A stretch of 64,000 nucleotides of DNA from Lineus longissimus (Eukaryota > Nemertea > Pilidiophora > Heteronemertea > Lineidae): assembly GCF_910592395.1 (NCBI RefSeq), contig NC_088320.1, forward strand, positions 310,001-374,000. Direction: 5' to 3'. Under the pieces are notes generated by a model. That model was not told where the DNA came from, searched no databases, and saw only the letters and a program-made list of their open reading frames with translations. The stretch's first letter is position 1; each line of letters begins with the position of its first letter. Made by a program: the position numbers and the translations under genes. Below are positions 11,461-23,100 of this stretch, in pieces.

Positions 11461-11548
11461 ATTTTATATTGTGTATTCTGGTCTGTTTTGCTGAGCTCGA
11501 TGAACCTCTATTAATCTGCCTTTGTACCATTTGATGCCTTGCTGACAG

Positions 11549-11554
11549 AATAAA
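11549..11554 (+). terminator. Polyadenylation signal AATAAA (HINFP)
   Basis: A canonical AATAAA lies about 515 nt after the HINFP stop and is followed by T-rich and GT-rich sequence. It is the first strong signal after the minisatellite in the 3' UTR. Confidence 0.65.
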
Positions 11555-11559
11555 ACTGC

Positions 11560-12299
11560 CATTTTTCTCATTCTGTGTTTATTGCATAATACCCTTACGA
11601 ATATGATCAGGGATTCACCATGGTGATGATGATGATGAGTTGATGTAGATGGTGATGATAAGATGATGAATGATTCAACAATAAAATTGTTTTGTAACAC
11701 TCATTAGTTTGATCCAGTCATTTGTTCAAATCCTGCCCATTACCCCACTATCAGGCCAACTAATCAGTTTGGCCAGACAGTTCGATTGGATCACCCTGTA
11801 TCCGGCAAACAAAGGTTGCTGCCAGCGTGTCCGTATATAGTGAAACGCTTATAACCACAAAGGTTCTGCTAATAATGGAAATGGCATGGCTGGAAAAACT
11901 GGTTGCATCTGATGTTACACCTGTGCTATATTAGTCATGAAAAGCAAATCCAAGGAAAAGTTTGCTGGAGTCAAAATTATAATGTTTGAAAATGGCCTCC
12001 GCCAATGAGGAGACAAAGAGAAACCAGTAGTTGGCTTGAACCTGGTGAATATCTGGTCAATGCTGATGGAAAGACCAACATGTCCAAGCTACTTCAGACG
12101 TTCACTTGAGGAAACTGAACCTGGGACTCTGAACCGACCTCTGTCAGCGCTGTTCACTCGGAGAAATCATACTTGACATGATTGCAAAGGTTGACTGAGC
12201 TGCCTAGTCAATCACCTGAGTTGGAATAGACTTATTATAACCTTCATCACCGTCACCTTCTGTCATCTTTTTTCGTTACTTTCCCTTTGCGTCAACGTC
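11560..12299. other. Intergenic region with a GAT-rich microsatellite
   Basis: No gene is seen. A short imperfect (GAT)n tract lies at about 11624-11671. The remainder shows no coding signal that I can support. Confidence 0.5.
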
Positions 12300-12302
12300 T
12301 AA

Positions 12303-12766
12303 AGCTTGCAGCACACTGGACGCCAACTTCGGCGGCAAGGCGCGTCAGACTGAACGCGACTGAACGCCGCTCGACGCCAGAGTTGGCGGCAGTGGATCGC
12401 GCTCATAGCACACCTACTCAGAATTGGCGTCCAGTAGCGTCTTTTCCGCCACTTCCAAGAATCGTGGGGGCTGCCATTTTAGTATCATGTGACGTCAAGA
12501 CGCAAGCTGATAGGCCAAAGCCTCGCCGTTGACGCTGGTTGACGCCAACTCTGGCGGCGATCCGTGGCACACCTGGATTCTTCTTGCGTTCACTGGCGTT
12601 CAGACGCCGCTACAGGCGTCAAAAATCAAACATGCTAGATATCTGGCGGCAAGTGGCGTTTGCCTGACGCCGTCCGTAGCACACTACGGATTTTTCAGGC
12701 GTTCAGGACTCTTGCGGCAAAAAACGCGCCTTGCCGCCGGAGTTGGCGTCCAGTGTGCTGCAAGCT
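12303..12766. mobile_element. Harbinger-like MITE, 464 bp
   Basis: The ends are inverted copies of AGCTTGCAGCACACTGGACG, with about 40 bp of similarity that continues into GCCAAC and GGCGGCAAGGCGCG. The element is flanked by TAA on both sides (12300-12302 and 12767-12769). A TWA three-base target duplication with GC-rich subterminal repeats (ACGCC/GGCGT motifs throughout) fits PIF/Harbinger non-autonomous elements. It has no transposase. The open frames inside are repeat artefacts. Confidence 0.75.
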
Positions 12767-12769
12767 TAA

Positions 12770-13666
12770 ATGAAGCCATTTCTTGCTCGATTTGTCTTCT
12801 TGTGACAGTTTCCGATCTGTGTAAGTATCGGTATCGATTTGTTTCTGTCGGAGTTGTGATCAGACCAGGCATCTGTGTGACGCCTTAGGAACCTCTGTCC
12901 TTGTCCTTTCAGTACCGTTTTCCCTTTCGATTTAAATCTGTGACAAGACACTATGTGCTTCTTCATACGTGCCGTACCTGTCCGTCATGTCCATAGTTAC
13001 AGCACACACAGAATAAGGATAGTTTGTTATAAGTTCTATCAGGTAGAAGGTTTGCCCGTATCGATATCTATAGAGGTCATGAGGCAAACACCGTTTAACT
13101 AATTAATTAAAATGGACTGCCACGTGTTGCCGCTAACATATCACTTATGACCCGGCACTCGTTGGAGAGGTGTGATCAGCAATTGATGATGATAACATCA
13201 GTAAACCTATTGACACGACCATACGCTGGAGAGTAACTCGCGATGGTACCATTGAACGTGTTAAATGGACTGACCTACATTACCATTAGTTTCTGCCAGC
13301 TTCTGAAGAGCTCTTTCAGCTGGTTTATCGTGCAATGATTTGGAAAGAGCGTGTAATATTCGCAAGGTCTCTTGACCTGGTTGTTCAAAAAAAGATAACC
13401 ACGGTGTTGTTGGTGTCAACTTTAACTGTGGTTTAAGTCTAGTGGGCTTAACTGAAGGAGATAACGCCGAGTTAAAGTTAACTCCACAGGTTGTAACTGA
13501 ACGTCTTTTTAACTCTCTTGCCCTGTCCAATTGATCGTCACCGGGAATTCTCGCCCCTTACAACAAGGCGCGGCCAATTTAGAAAGATATGAAGACAACC
13601 TACTGCCTCAATTGAACATCAGCGACATTTAATCAAAACGTGCATGAGATCAAGATTGGCATTGTC
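12770..13666. other. Upstream region of the first GPCR
   Basis: No coding exon is supported. The segment is the likely promoter or 5' leader of the receptor starting at 13667, but I see no distinct core promoter motif. The 89-codon minus-strand frame at 13261-13530 resembles nothing I know. Confidence 0.4.
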
Positions 13667-14647
13667 ATGGAGTACATCGGTGAAATTGAATCAATCGTGG
13701 CCACGTCACTTCCTTCAGCTGATCAGGGTGACTTCAACGAGTTAGCTACCGCTATCCAGTTCTACAGTTCCACAATTACTCTGGTAATAGGACTGATTGG
13801 CAACACTTTATCAGTACTTGTCATGTGTCTGCCACACAATAGGGACAACGTCATGTGCTTTTATCTCCGGAATCTATCAATCTTTGATATCCTCCTCCTC
13901 GTTGCTGCCTACTTGCAGCCATTTTGGTTCACAGCCAATCGCACTCTCGGAATCGCCTACTGCATTATCTTTTATTACTTCGCGCATATATTTTACTGCT
14001 GTTCCGTCTATACGGTTGTTATAATAGCTGTTGACAGAGTCATAGCGGTGAGGTACCCCCTCCATGCATCAATATGGTGCACTATGAAACGGGCAAAGAT
14101 AAGCACCATGTTACTTGTTGTGTTTTGCTTGGGGTTTTATACCGCCAGTCTTTGGGTGTTTCCTAAGTTTGATCCGAGTCAGGACGGCATTCGTTTGACT
14201 TGTATCCTGCCTGACTATTTAGAAATATACGTCATCATGAAAGAAATCATCGGAACTCCTCTACCAATCTTTGTAGTTTGTGTCTTGAACATTACCATTG
14301 CCGTTAGCGTTGGTCGCCATAGAAAGAAAATGAAGCAGATGACCGCAACGACAACGGAAGTGACGTCACAACGCGAGGACTCCAAGAATAACAGTATGAC
14401 CTTGATGCTGATGCTGGTCGCGACCTGCCTCATCATACTCTTATTCCCGTTTTTCTGTGACGTATTAATCTGGAGTTTTATTCTACCAGACTTGGCAACA
14501 GCAAGATCTGATCTGAGATATCTGTCATTTGTCATAATATTTATCCCAGCTCAGTTGAATCATGCTGTCAACTTTTTCCTTTACTGCTTTGGAAGCCGAT
14601 ATTTTCGAAAGGATCTGCGCATGCTCTTATCGTGTAGGTTTAAGTGA
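13667..14647 (+). CDS. Class A (rhodopsin-type) GPCR, peptide-receptor-like, copy 1
   Basis: A single-exon receptor of 326 residues with seven hydrophobic segments. TM1 has the GN motif (GLIGNTLSVLVM), TM2 has LSIFD, and TM3 opens with the disulphide Cys and ends VDRVIAVRYPL, a DRY variant. The second loop carries the partner Cys (LTCIL), TM5 has the conserved Pro (TPLPIF) and TM6 has FPFFCD. TM7 reads NHAVNFFLYCF, so NPxxY is replaced by NFFLY. The Trp normally conserved in TM4 is absent. An N-x3-N-F-x2-Y TM7 is common in FMRFamide-receptor-like peptide receptors, so a peptide ligand is a fair inference; the ligand is unknown. I chose ATG 13667; the frame is open 27 nt further upstream without an ATG. 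It is the first of three tandem paralogues. Confidence 0.93.
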   Translation: MEYIGEIESIVATSLPSADQGDFNELATAIQFYSSTITLVIGLIGNTLSVLVMCLPHNRDNVMCFYLRNLSIFDILLLVAAYLQPFWFTANRTLGIAYCIIFYYFAHIFYCCSVYTVVIIAVDRVIAVRYPLHASIWCTMKRAKISTMLLVVFCLGFYTASLWVFPKFDPSQDGIRLTCILPDYLEIYVIMKEIIGTPLPIFVVCVLNITIAVSVGRHRKKMKQMTATTTEVTSQREDSKNNSMTLMLMLVATCLIILLFPFFCDVLIWSFILPDLATARSDLRYLSFVIIFIPAQLNHAVNFFLYCFGSRYFRKDLRMLLSCRFK

Positions 14648-16002
14648 ACTCGTCTACAGAGCAGATGATGATGTGGATAAGGTAACATAACATAACAACG
14701 AGACAACCTATAACCACTGGCGATAATGCCGGTGTGACAGCGGATATAGTCCCCCTGGAGTCATAGTCCGGTAGCATTGTATTTGACCAATTAAGCAGCA
14801 TGATCTATTGTACCGCTAACCCTAACCAAAACATTTAGCAATGCGGGCTATTGTTACACGGACTATCAGCCCTAGGACTACTATCCCCGCCACACCGGTG
14901 ACACCAAAATGAATATAGGTATCGTCACTTACCAGAACACTGTTGATAGTGTGTTGGCTATTCTGACAGTAAGACAGTATGTATCTCAACTGTCTGGGTG
15001 AATTATGACATTATTAATTTGGCATTTTGGGATCATTACCGTCAGTTACAGGACTCGTTCACATTGACCACAACATGCTCAGTGGAAGTATCGGACTTTT
15101 GATAAATCCCTGTCTTGGAAGAAGCTAAGTTATAACGATAGAAGCTAAAATAAATTCTCAATGAACAAGCTTCACCAGAGACGTCAAAGGCATGGTGTCG
15201 TGGTTAGGGGCCCGCGACGTGTCTCATCTCCCTCATTGTAGCATTCGCCCGGGCCTTCATTATCATGGCGCAGCTCATGTCGGTTCTGCCATTGGACTCA
15301 ACACGTAGTGTCAGGAGAGAACTTCGCCCATAGAGGATTTGCGATCACAAAGATGGTTTTAATTGGATTCAAATTGGTATTCATATTTCATGAAATCATA
15401 CTTTCAAAGTCGAAGTCGAAATTTGCCAGTGTGTACAGTGGTAAATGCTGCTTATGCTGATTCTATGAAGGATGTTCTCTATCATGAAATCTATGATGGG
15501 CCATCACGCGCCCGTATGGTGATTATACTCTGCCCTGTCATAGACTCTATGACTGAATCTTTTGCCTGAGTACTCGAGTGTGTACACTTGAAATAGCATG
15601 TCTATGAATACAATTACAAATGTCAGATGAAAATAGCAGTTATAAAATAGTTCTTTCTGCATATTGTAGCTGATCATAGACCGCAACTTAAGAGCAAACT
15701 GATCTCAAACAAATATGATATCAGCCATGGAGAGAATGGTGTCGAAATGCGCTGGGGCTCTTTCGTGGCATGTTGTTGAATTGACGAACCATGTGAGAAG
15801 GTGAATATGCGGGTTGTCCATGTGCTGGAATTCTATCGGTATGCCCGATTTCGGAGATGTCCAGCTGACTTAGATTCTATCTTACTAAATACATTCACTG
15901 AGGAGTTCATCCATTCTGAAAGTATCGCTTCAATCAGCAATATGTGGTTCCTTTCACCTTACTAATTCATCCTCTGTGGTTTGTATCACCTTTTCTTTTC
16001 CA
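14648..16002. other. GPCR intergenic spacer, with possible AATAAA at 15149
   Basis: No gene is seen. AATAAA at 15149-15154, about 500 nt past the first receptor's stop, is a possible polyadenylation signal for it. The frame at 15363-15569 has no recognisable content. Confidence 0.45.
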
Positions 16003-17016
16003 ATGACCAATACGACAATGGAACTGAACAGCGGTATTCAACCAAACGTAATCACACCCTCTCCAACTGCCAATTCGTTGTTTGAGTACAACGACTTGGC
16101 AGCTGCCATTCAGTTTTATAGTTCTACCATATTTCTCGTAATCGCATTGATTAGTAACACTATAGTCATACTGGTCATGTGTCTGCCCCAAAATCGAAAG
16201 AATGTCATGAGTTTTTATCTACGCAATTTAGCCATCTTCGATACACTTACTCTCACAACTGGGTATCTGCAAGCAAGTTGGTTTACTGGGAGCCCTTCAC
16301 TAGCAGCAGCCTACTGCATACTATTCCATTATTTTGCCTCTGTCTTTTATTTTCTTTCCCTTTTAACAGTTGTTATAATTGCCATCGACAGAGTCATAGT
16401 GGTGAGATACCCGCTTCAGGCAGCTGTCTGGTGCACTATGAAACGGGCAAAGATATCGACATTCATTCTTCTTGTACTTGGGTTCGGGATATACATTCCC
16501 CAGTCGCGCTTGGTTCCAAACTTGATTCAGACCGAGCGTGGTGTCCAAGTGAGCTGTGAAGTAAGCGAAGATTTACGAATATACTTCATTTTGAAAGAAA
16601 TCGTCGTCACACCATTGCCAATACTATTAGTCTGCACACTGAACATAGTCATTGCAGTCAGTGTCAATCGACACCGGAAGCAGATGAAACATATGACGCA
16701 GGAAGTGACGTCACATAATGACTCAAAGGAAGACAACATGACTCGGACACTCATGCTGGTTGCTACGTTTCTCATATTGCTCTTGTCGCCTTACTTCATT
16801 GATGCACTTGTCTGGAATGTTGCTCTGCCAAACCTGGCGAATGCCAGACCTGATCTGAGATATCTATCATTTGTTGTGATACTTATCCCTGGAACGGGCA
16901 ACCATGCCATCAACTTCTTCATTTACTGTTTTAGCAGCAGGTATTTCAGGAAAGATCTGAAAGTCTTGGTAAAGTGTAGGTTCTCATCAGCTGATAAAGG
17001 TAGCAGGGGACGCTAA
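16003..17016 (+). CDS. Class A GPCR, peptide-receptor-like, copy 2
   Basis: A single-exon receptor of 337 residues, clearly paralogous to the receptors on each side. Shared signatures are AIQFYSSTI before TM1, the GN-equivalent SN in TM1 (LISNTIVILVM), FYLRNLAIFD in TM2, IDRVIVVRYPLQA after TM3, WCTMKRAKIST at TM4, TPLPILLVC in TM5 and NHAINFFIYCFSSRYFRKDL in TM7 and helix 8. The G of TM1 GN is changed to S, and the TM4 Trp is missing. Potential N-glycosylation sites lie in the N-terminus. I chose ATG 16003; the frame extends upstream only with non-ATG codons. A peptide ligand is inferred as for copy 1. Confidence 0.92.
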   Translation: MTNTTMELNSGIQPNVITPSPTANSLFEYNDLAAAIQFYSSTIFLVIALISNTIVILVMCLPQNRKNVMSFYLRNLAIFDTLTLTTGYLQASWFTGSPSLAAAYCILFHYFASVFYFLSLLTVVIIAIDRVIVVRYPLQAAVWCTMKRAKISTFILLVLGFGIYIPQSRLVPNLIQTERGVQVSCEVSEDLRIYFILKEIVVTPLPILLVCTLNIVIAVSVNRHRKQMKHMTQEVTSHNDSKEDNMTRTLMLVATFLILLLSPYFIDALVWNVALPNLANARPDLRYLSFVVILIPGTGNHAINFFIYCFSSRYFRKDLKVLVKCRFSSADKGSRGR

Positions 17017-18038
17017 ACCCGATGTATTTCATGCAGCAAATCACTAGATTCTTATAAGATCGGTTGATTCTTACCATAACCTTGTAACGAATGTATGCAT
17101 ATGTGAACGAATCGGAATAAGACTTAAGAATCTTATAATAAGAACGTGATCGTGATCTTCGACTCGAGCTTAGAAAGGTTCCAGGATGTATATTGGTTAT
17201 TGTATGCAGGCTGATCAACCTTTTTCGCCTCGGATATCGGACTAGACTGTAACCGTCATCTTTTTGACTTGTCAAATGTACCGATTGAGATTTGGCCTTA
17301 CATTCTCTCAATGAGCAACGACGACTTATATCGACGACTCAAAGATGTAGATGTTGGGAATATCCGTTGTTGCTAATTAAAGTTCTGGTATCGATGTCAA
17401 AGAACTATTTTAGCAAACAGAACTTCTAACTATGACTAACCACCAGAGTCGTCATAATAAGATTTTACGCTAGATTCTAAAATAAGTGTTTCTGGAAATA
17501 TATCATCAGAGTGTAGATTCAGTTGCCACGAGCAATTATACGTAATCACACTCTAACCACGCGAAACTGGCATGAAACATCACCGTATGCTATTTCCAAG
17601 ATGAGGTGAAGTTGAAGAAGATGAGATGAAGTTGAAGACGTCTAATGCACATGTGTCCTGATGATGACAGTGAAAGCGTTAATAACAGTTAGGAGTTGTG
17701 AGCTATATAACGCGTCGTGAATAACTATTCAATAGGGTATCATGATCGTCGTTGTCAATACCAGTTGAGAGGAAATCCTACAGACATGTTTCCAAGTGAT
17801 GTTTTTTTAACTCCCCGTTCGTTTTCTTACCTTGGTGGTCCTTTCTCAAGGTGATGATTTACTACACCAGGGCCGGTACAGCACCAACGAAAACTGGTCG
17901 TATAAGGCAAATTTTCTAAAAAATAAGTCGATTACTTATGTCCGTTATGAAAATTCAATACACCTTAATTGAAGGGATAAAAATCATTGTGCAAACAGGA
18001 GAAGGTCTTCAGCACTGCGTCCCACTGATATCAAGACC
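17017..18038. other. GPCR intergenic spacer, with TATATAA at 17704
   Basis: No coding sequence is seen. A TATATAA motif at about 17704-17710 lies 330 nt before the third receptor's ATG and could be a core promoter element. Such motifs are frequent in AT-rich DNA, so this is weak. Confidence 0.35.
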
Positions 18039-19040
18039 ATGGAACCAAAGTACAACAGTCGATTCATTTTAACGACGGAATCTATTTCAGTAGCTGACTA
18101 CATTGAGTTGGCAAATGCCATTCAGTTCTTCAGTTCCACCATTATCCTTAGTGTAGGTGTGGTAGGCAACACCCTCGCCATCTTAGTAATGTTCCTCCCG
18201 CACAACCGTAACAATGTCATGAGTTTCTATCTGCGTAATTTGGCTATCTTCGACACCCTTGTTTTGATTGATGGCTACCTTCGGCCATATTGGCTGTCTT
18301 TGAGTCCAAGCGGAGCAGGCTATTGTATTGTTTTCTATTACTTTGATTACGTAGTGTTCTGTTGTTCTCTGTGGACAGTGGTTATAATAGCAGTTGACAG
18401 AGTGATTGCAGTAAGATTCCCTCTCCAAGCAGCCATCTGGTGCACGCTTAAACGAGCAAGAATCTATACCGTAATTCTCCTTGTTTTTCAATTGGGAATT
18501 TACAGCGCTCATCTGCGTATGTCCCCTCAGTACCAGTCGGGTCCCAACGGCAGCTATGTCGATTGCGCACTTCCAGACGATTTATGGATATATTTCATCT
18601 TTGAAGAAATCCTTAATCAGCCTTTACCAATCTTATCAGTTTTTGTGCTCAACATCATCATCGCGGTCAGCCTCAGTCGCCACAAGGAACACATGAAGCA
18701 GATGACCAGCTCTACACGGGAAGTGACGTCACGAGGTGACTCCAAGGACAGCAGCATGACCTTGATGCTCATGCTCGTCGCGACGTGTCTTGTCATTCTT
18801 TTGCTACCGTTCTTCTGTGACGCAATAATTTGGAATCTGATCCTCCCAGACCTGGCCCTCACAAGACCAGATCTAAGATATTTGTCATCCGTGATCATTT
18901 TCGTACCGGGAACAGCTAACCATGCTATCAATTTCTTTCTGTATTGTTTCGGTAGTAGGTACTTCAGGAAGGATCTGGGAATGCTCCTGACTTGTCAGTC
19001 TAAACAGATGGAGAAACGAACCAGTGGGCACAGGAAGTAA
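18039..19040 (+). CDS. Class A GPCR, peptide-receptor-like, copy 3
   Basis: A single-exon receptor of 333 residues starting at ATG 18039. TM1 has VGNTLAILVM, TM2 FYLRNLAIFD, TM3 ends VDRVIAVRFPLQA, TM5 has QPLPILSVF, TM6 LLPFFCDAIIW, and TM7 NHAINFFLYCFGSRYFRKDL. The paired Cys residues of TM3 (GYC) and the second loop (VDCAL) are present. It resembles copy 1 slightly more than copy 2 in TM6 and in the third loop (TREVTSRGDSKDSSMT). The TM4 Trp is absent here too. The acidic-plus-Ser/Thr third loop is shared by all three. The ligand is unknown; peptide-receptor type is inferred from TM7. Confidence 0.93.
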   Translation: MEPKYNSRFILTTESISVADYIELANAIQFFSSTIILSVGVVGNTLAILVMFLPHNRNNVMSFYLRNLAIFDTLVLIDGYLRPYWLSLSPSGAGYCIVFYYFDYVVFCCSLWTVVIIAVDRVIAVRFPLQAAIWCTLKRARIYTVILLVFQLGIYSAHLRMSPQYQSGPNGSYVDCALPDDLWIYFIFEEILNQPLPILSVFVLNIIIAVSLSRHKEHMKQMTSSTREVTSRGDSKDSSMTLMLMLVATCLVILLLPFFCDAIIWNLILPDLALTRPDLRYLSSVIIFVPGTANHAINFFLYCFGSRYFRKDLGMLLTCQSKQMEKRTSGHRK

Positions 19041-19164
19041 TTGAGGGATTAACCTGACATCTCCCAACTGTTTTCTGAATCCCCTGAGAATTTTTCTCAG
19101 GAACTTTGAATCACAGGGACCATACGTCTACGCCAGCGGCTGTTTTGACAGACAGTAACTGAAC

Positions 19165-19446
19165 ATGTTGCGTAGTCATTTTCACAACAGTGCCGCAGCC
19201 TGTCAACTCAGCCTCCCGAGTGTGTTCATATATTGTATGCATGGCCCACCCTCAGCTTGCTTCGTCGCCACTGTAGTTGTTCTTATTGACATGGATATTG
19301 ATGACATACTCTTTCAGACACTGGAAGAGCTACAAGCTAGCCTGGACCTATGGACCTTGCCTAGATACAACCGGACCATCCCGCTCTCCCAGGCTGCATT
19401 TGACGCCATCTGGACTGCAGCTAATGGCCCTCAACCCATCCATTGA
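19165..19446 (+). CDS. Small open reading frame, uncertain
   Basis: A 93-codon frame begins with ATG at 19165 and ends 100 nt before an AATAAA at 19547-19552. The C-terminal half reads like real protein (acidic, amphipathic, with DIDDILFQTLEELQASL), but I recognise no family. It may be a small gene, a terminal exon, or chance in the third receptor's 3' UTR. The nearby AATAAA could serve either. Confidence 0.25.
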   Translation: MLRSHFHNSAAACQLSLPSVFIYCMHGPPSACFVATVVVLIDMDIDDILFQTLEELQASLDLWTLPRYNRTIPLSQAAFDAIWTAANGPQPIH

Positions 19447-19546
19447 CCGCCTCGCCAAGGTGACTAAGAATACGGAATCCTTGGAGGATCCGCTGTGATA
19501 GTGCCCCGTTATGATGTTGTTCGTCGCCAATATACCCTTTGTTATC

Positions 19547-19552
19547 AATAAA
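19547..19552 (+). terminator. Candidate polyadenylation signal AATAAA
   Basis: A canonical AATAAA lies about 507 nt downstream of the third receptor's stop codon and is the best candidate for the 3' end of that transcript. Confidence 0.45.
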
Positions 19553-20132
19553 ACAATAGTCTTCATTCCTATCACCCATCGACAAAGGATCACAATGATG
19601 TCATGACCCAATTAGTTAAAATGTGACCAGTGAGAATATTTAGTTGGTATTTTCCAAGAACCATGATAAATAAGTGACGTCTATGCCGACCTACTGGCGA
19701 GGTGTAGACGTATTACAATGAGACCATACTTGCACGACCAAAGCATTGCTCATAAAGCGTTCTCGCCACGCGTATTCAACACAATCGCCTTCAAGAGCTC
19801 CACACAGCTATACGAACAAACCTTGGCGTGTTACCGACACTTAAACCGATATTTACCGTGGTTGGCATAGGCGCAAATCATACATACAGATCGGTGTATA
19901 CTGCCCTGGTTGTACCATTAGCAAGAGTAGTCATCGATCCGAAGCACAGACTTCATTCATTGAGGAAATATCGTGGTTTTCACGTGGATAGAAAACACAG
20001 GCTGCGATCGGAGTGAAGCCACAACAGCTATAATCAACCAGGAACCCTTCTTATTCACAGTGGTTTTCATCAATATCGGAATAGATCACAATCCTTCATT
20101 TATTGCCATTTGTAGCACCTGCAGAGTGCCGT

Positions 20133-23100
20133 ATGCCTCGTGGTGAAGGCTTAGCACATCGTTCGCACATACCAGGGCCAGTAACAATGTCGAAGGATTC
20201 CATTCTCTTGCTGGAAAGTGTGGTAGGAGAGTCCATTCACATGCCGGACAATGGCGGATTGACAGCTGATGCACTGGTCAATCATGTCAAACGGAGCACC
20301 AACAACGAATTGGTAGCCGAGTTTATTTCGATAGATGAGGAACCCAAGAGCGCCACCTATCTTGAGGCAGCGTAAGTACACATTAGTTACAAGTCGATTT
20401 CACTGACTTTTAGTAAGATGATTCCTTGGGCCCGGACCTTAGCCCGAGTTCAGCTGGAACTGGAGGGTAGAGTGAGAGTTGCACGTGACATTACGTGATG
20501 TCAAAAATGCGCATATCGTGTAGGAGCTGCACCCGAACGCAGTTCGATTAGCCCATACAATCAATATATACCTCTTACCTCAATATTTTCAAAGCAATGT
20601 TCGATGATGAGAATGATAAACTGACTTCCATGACCTCATCATTTCAGGAAAGAGGAGAATCTATACTACCGGAATCGATATTACAATGTGTTGAGTATGG
20701 ACCACTCTCGCGTCAGAATCAACTCGGGGACCTATATCAATGCAAACTTTGCGGATGGATACAAACAGAAAAACGCTTATATCGCTGCGCAGGGTGAGGT
20801 TCAATGCGTCAGTCAGTTCAAAATTTTGAAACATTTTCAAAGTCAAAAACGTTTTGGGACTGATGATGTTTCTTCATTTGGAGCAGAAAAAAACCAAAAG
20901 TGAAAAACATGTTTGGACTCGAAACATTTTTTCATCTGTAGCATGACAAATTTGTATAAGCCGGAAGTCATATATTGCATTCTAAACCACTCACATGATC
21001 TGTCCTTTCAGGACCACTGGACGAGACATTCACGGACTTCTGGGAAATGATCTGGGAACAGTCAGTCATGACCATTGCCATGGCAACAAGGTAAATCAGT
21101 GATCTACTATCTATCGAATACTTCACACACTGCCACATGCTGACATTTAGGGTAAGAATGTGATGCTTGCGAGGCCACATAACACTATTATCATTGAATG
21201 GCATTTTTAGAATGAATTGGTGATACATTTACGGAGACAATGGCCTTTTCATACCAAAAGCTTTGATCGTTATAATTGCCAACATTGAGCAGTTCTGTGT
21301 GATGCAGCACCAGTCCTGTTTGTATAGTATGTTATTGAGACAATGGATCTTTTATACACTTGACAACGCTGTGTACACTGTCCGAACGTCGTGAACAAAA
21401 CTATTAGGAGAGCCAAAGGTAGAGTAGAGTTTCAATATACACTAAGTTTTAACCAAACCTTTGAATATGCCACTAGCATATCAATACCCCTGAGCCAATT
21501 TGAATAGAGCTACCAGCAAGAATGTATGGTCTGGACTACTGGAGTGTTGAGAATGGAGAAGTGAAAGAAATTGGTCCTAAATTACAAACTCGCATGCTTG
21601 TCTTGCACACAGACATCAGTGTAACGCCCAAAATCATCATATAGGTTTTGGTAGTTTTGTATTTGCATTTTATTTGATGTCTAGGTATTCATAGATCACA
21701 CTTTAATAATTTACTTTCTCAGTCATGTAGGTCTGTATGATGTCTCATGTACTTTATGCTTGTTTAAAGTTAGTTAGGTGTGGGTGCCTGTCACCGTTAA
21801 TTAGTATACAACTCAGAACTTTCTAGGAATTGAGGTCCGGCATCCTCCGAGGACTGTCCATAGTTTATGTGACACTTCTTTGCTATCTTCGGTAGTCTTT
21901 GATGTAACTCTTTCCCAGCATCTCAAGAATTTACAACTTCCTGCAGCTTGCAGTTAGTTTCCTCTCTGAAGAGTGATATGTCCTGGTACGCCTTTCATAA
22001 ATCGGTTTGACCATGGGTCACTTTCAGGATGTTAGAACTTTGTTACTTTAGAAGATTCAGTGAGACCTAGGTTGTGAAGGTGGCAAGACGTGCCTCTTCT
22101 TTTGCTTTGGACAAACGGTCCAAATAGGCAAGGTGGCAAAGTGCCCCTTCTGTTTCTTTCTGGACAAATGGTCCAGCCTGTGAAGGCCTAAAGTAGGCTA
22201 GGTGGCAAATGTGCCCCATATTCTTTCGTTCTGGACGGATGGTCCAGCAGTTTATTTTGATTTGATAGAGCCAGCCTTGTAAGTAGAGTTATAATTCTCG
22301 ATTTGTCGTTTTCTGTTTTAATGAGATAATTTAGGTTTCTTATAGAATCAATATGTTTAGGATTTTTACTTTCAATATTGCAGATTGAACCACTTCATGA
22401 ACACTTCATGAACACTTCATGAACACTTCATGAACACTTCATGAATACTACACTTCACGTCGTTACGTTTCAAGCAACTTCATTGTCACTTCGTTCCTGT
22501 ATGAATACTTCACGTTGTTTCGATCACTTAAGTGTGAACTGTATGCGGTATACAAGTTTGTGGAGTAATTAAAAGTGTGTATCAATACTGGACCTATACA
22601 TTTATTTCGTTTATTCTCGTTGTGAGAATGGAAAGGCCTCACTCACCCCATGTGGACTAAAGGAGAGTCCACAATCAGCACACCAGTAGTTGTTTTTGTC
22701 ATCTTCCCTGTTAGTGTTAAGATGTGGACAATCATGGCCCCTATAGAACCATACCATGATCTGTCAGAATACAACAGGGTACTCTTTCCATAGGGGCAGT
22801 TTGAACTGCTACACCGGCATGTTACTGAATGTCTGCTTCCTTCAGGCTGGCGGGTGAAGGGAGGTTCTCGTCGTTGTGTGGAGAGTATTGGCCCAGGGTC
22901 GACGGCCAGGTGGACCAGTATGGCGAGTTCGAGGTTCGGAACAAAGGAATAGAGAAACAAAAAGACCTGACAGTGACTGCCTTGGTGCTACAGAACCTTA
23001 CGGTAAGCGAATTCCACAATGTCACAGGATAAAATGGATACTCCCTTCCTCTCAAAGGTGTCTGATAGCAAACGAAGAACACCACGTGACACTCAGAGCT

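Noticed and set aside
13640-13666. GTG start for the first GPCR, and likewise 15976 for the second
   Set aside because: Animal genes start at ATG; the next in-frame ATGs at 13667 and 16003 give full receptors.
21619-22628. Possible solo LTR in the large PTP intron, beginning TGTAACGCCC
   Set aside because: The start looks LTR-like, but I found no matching CA end or target duplication.
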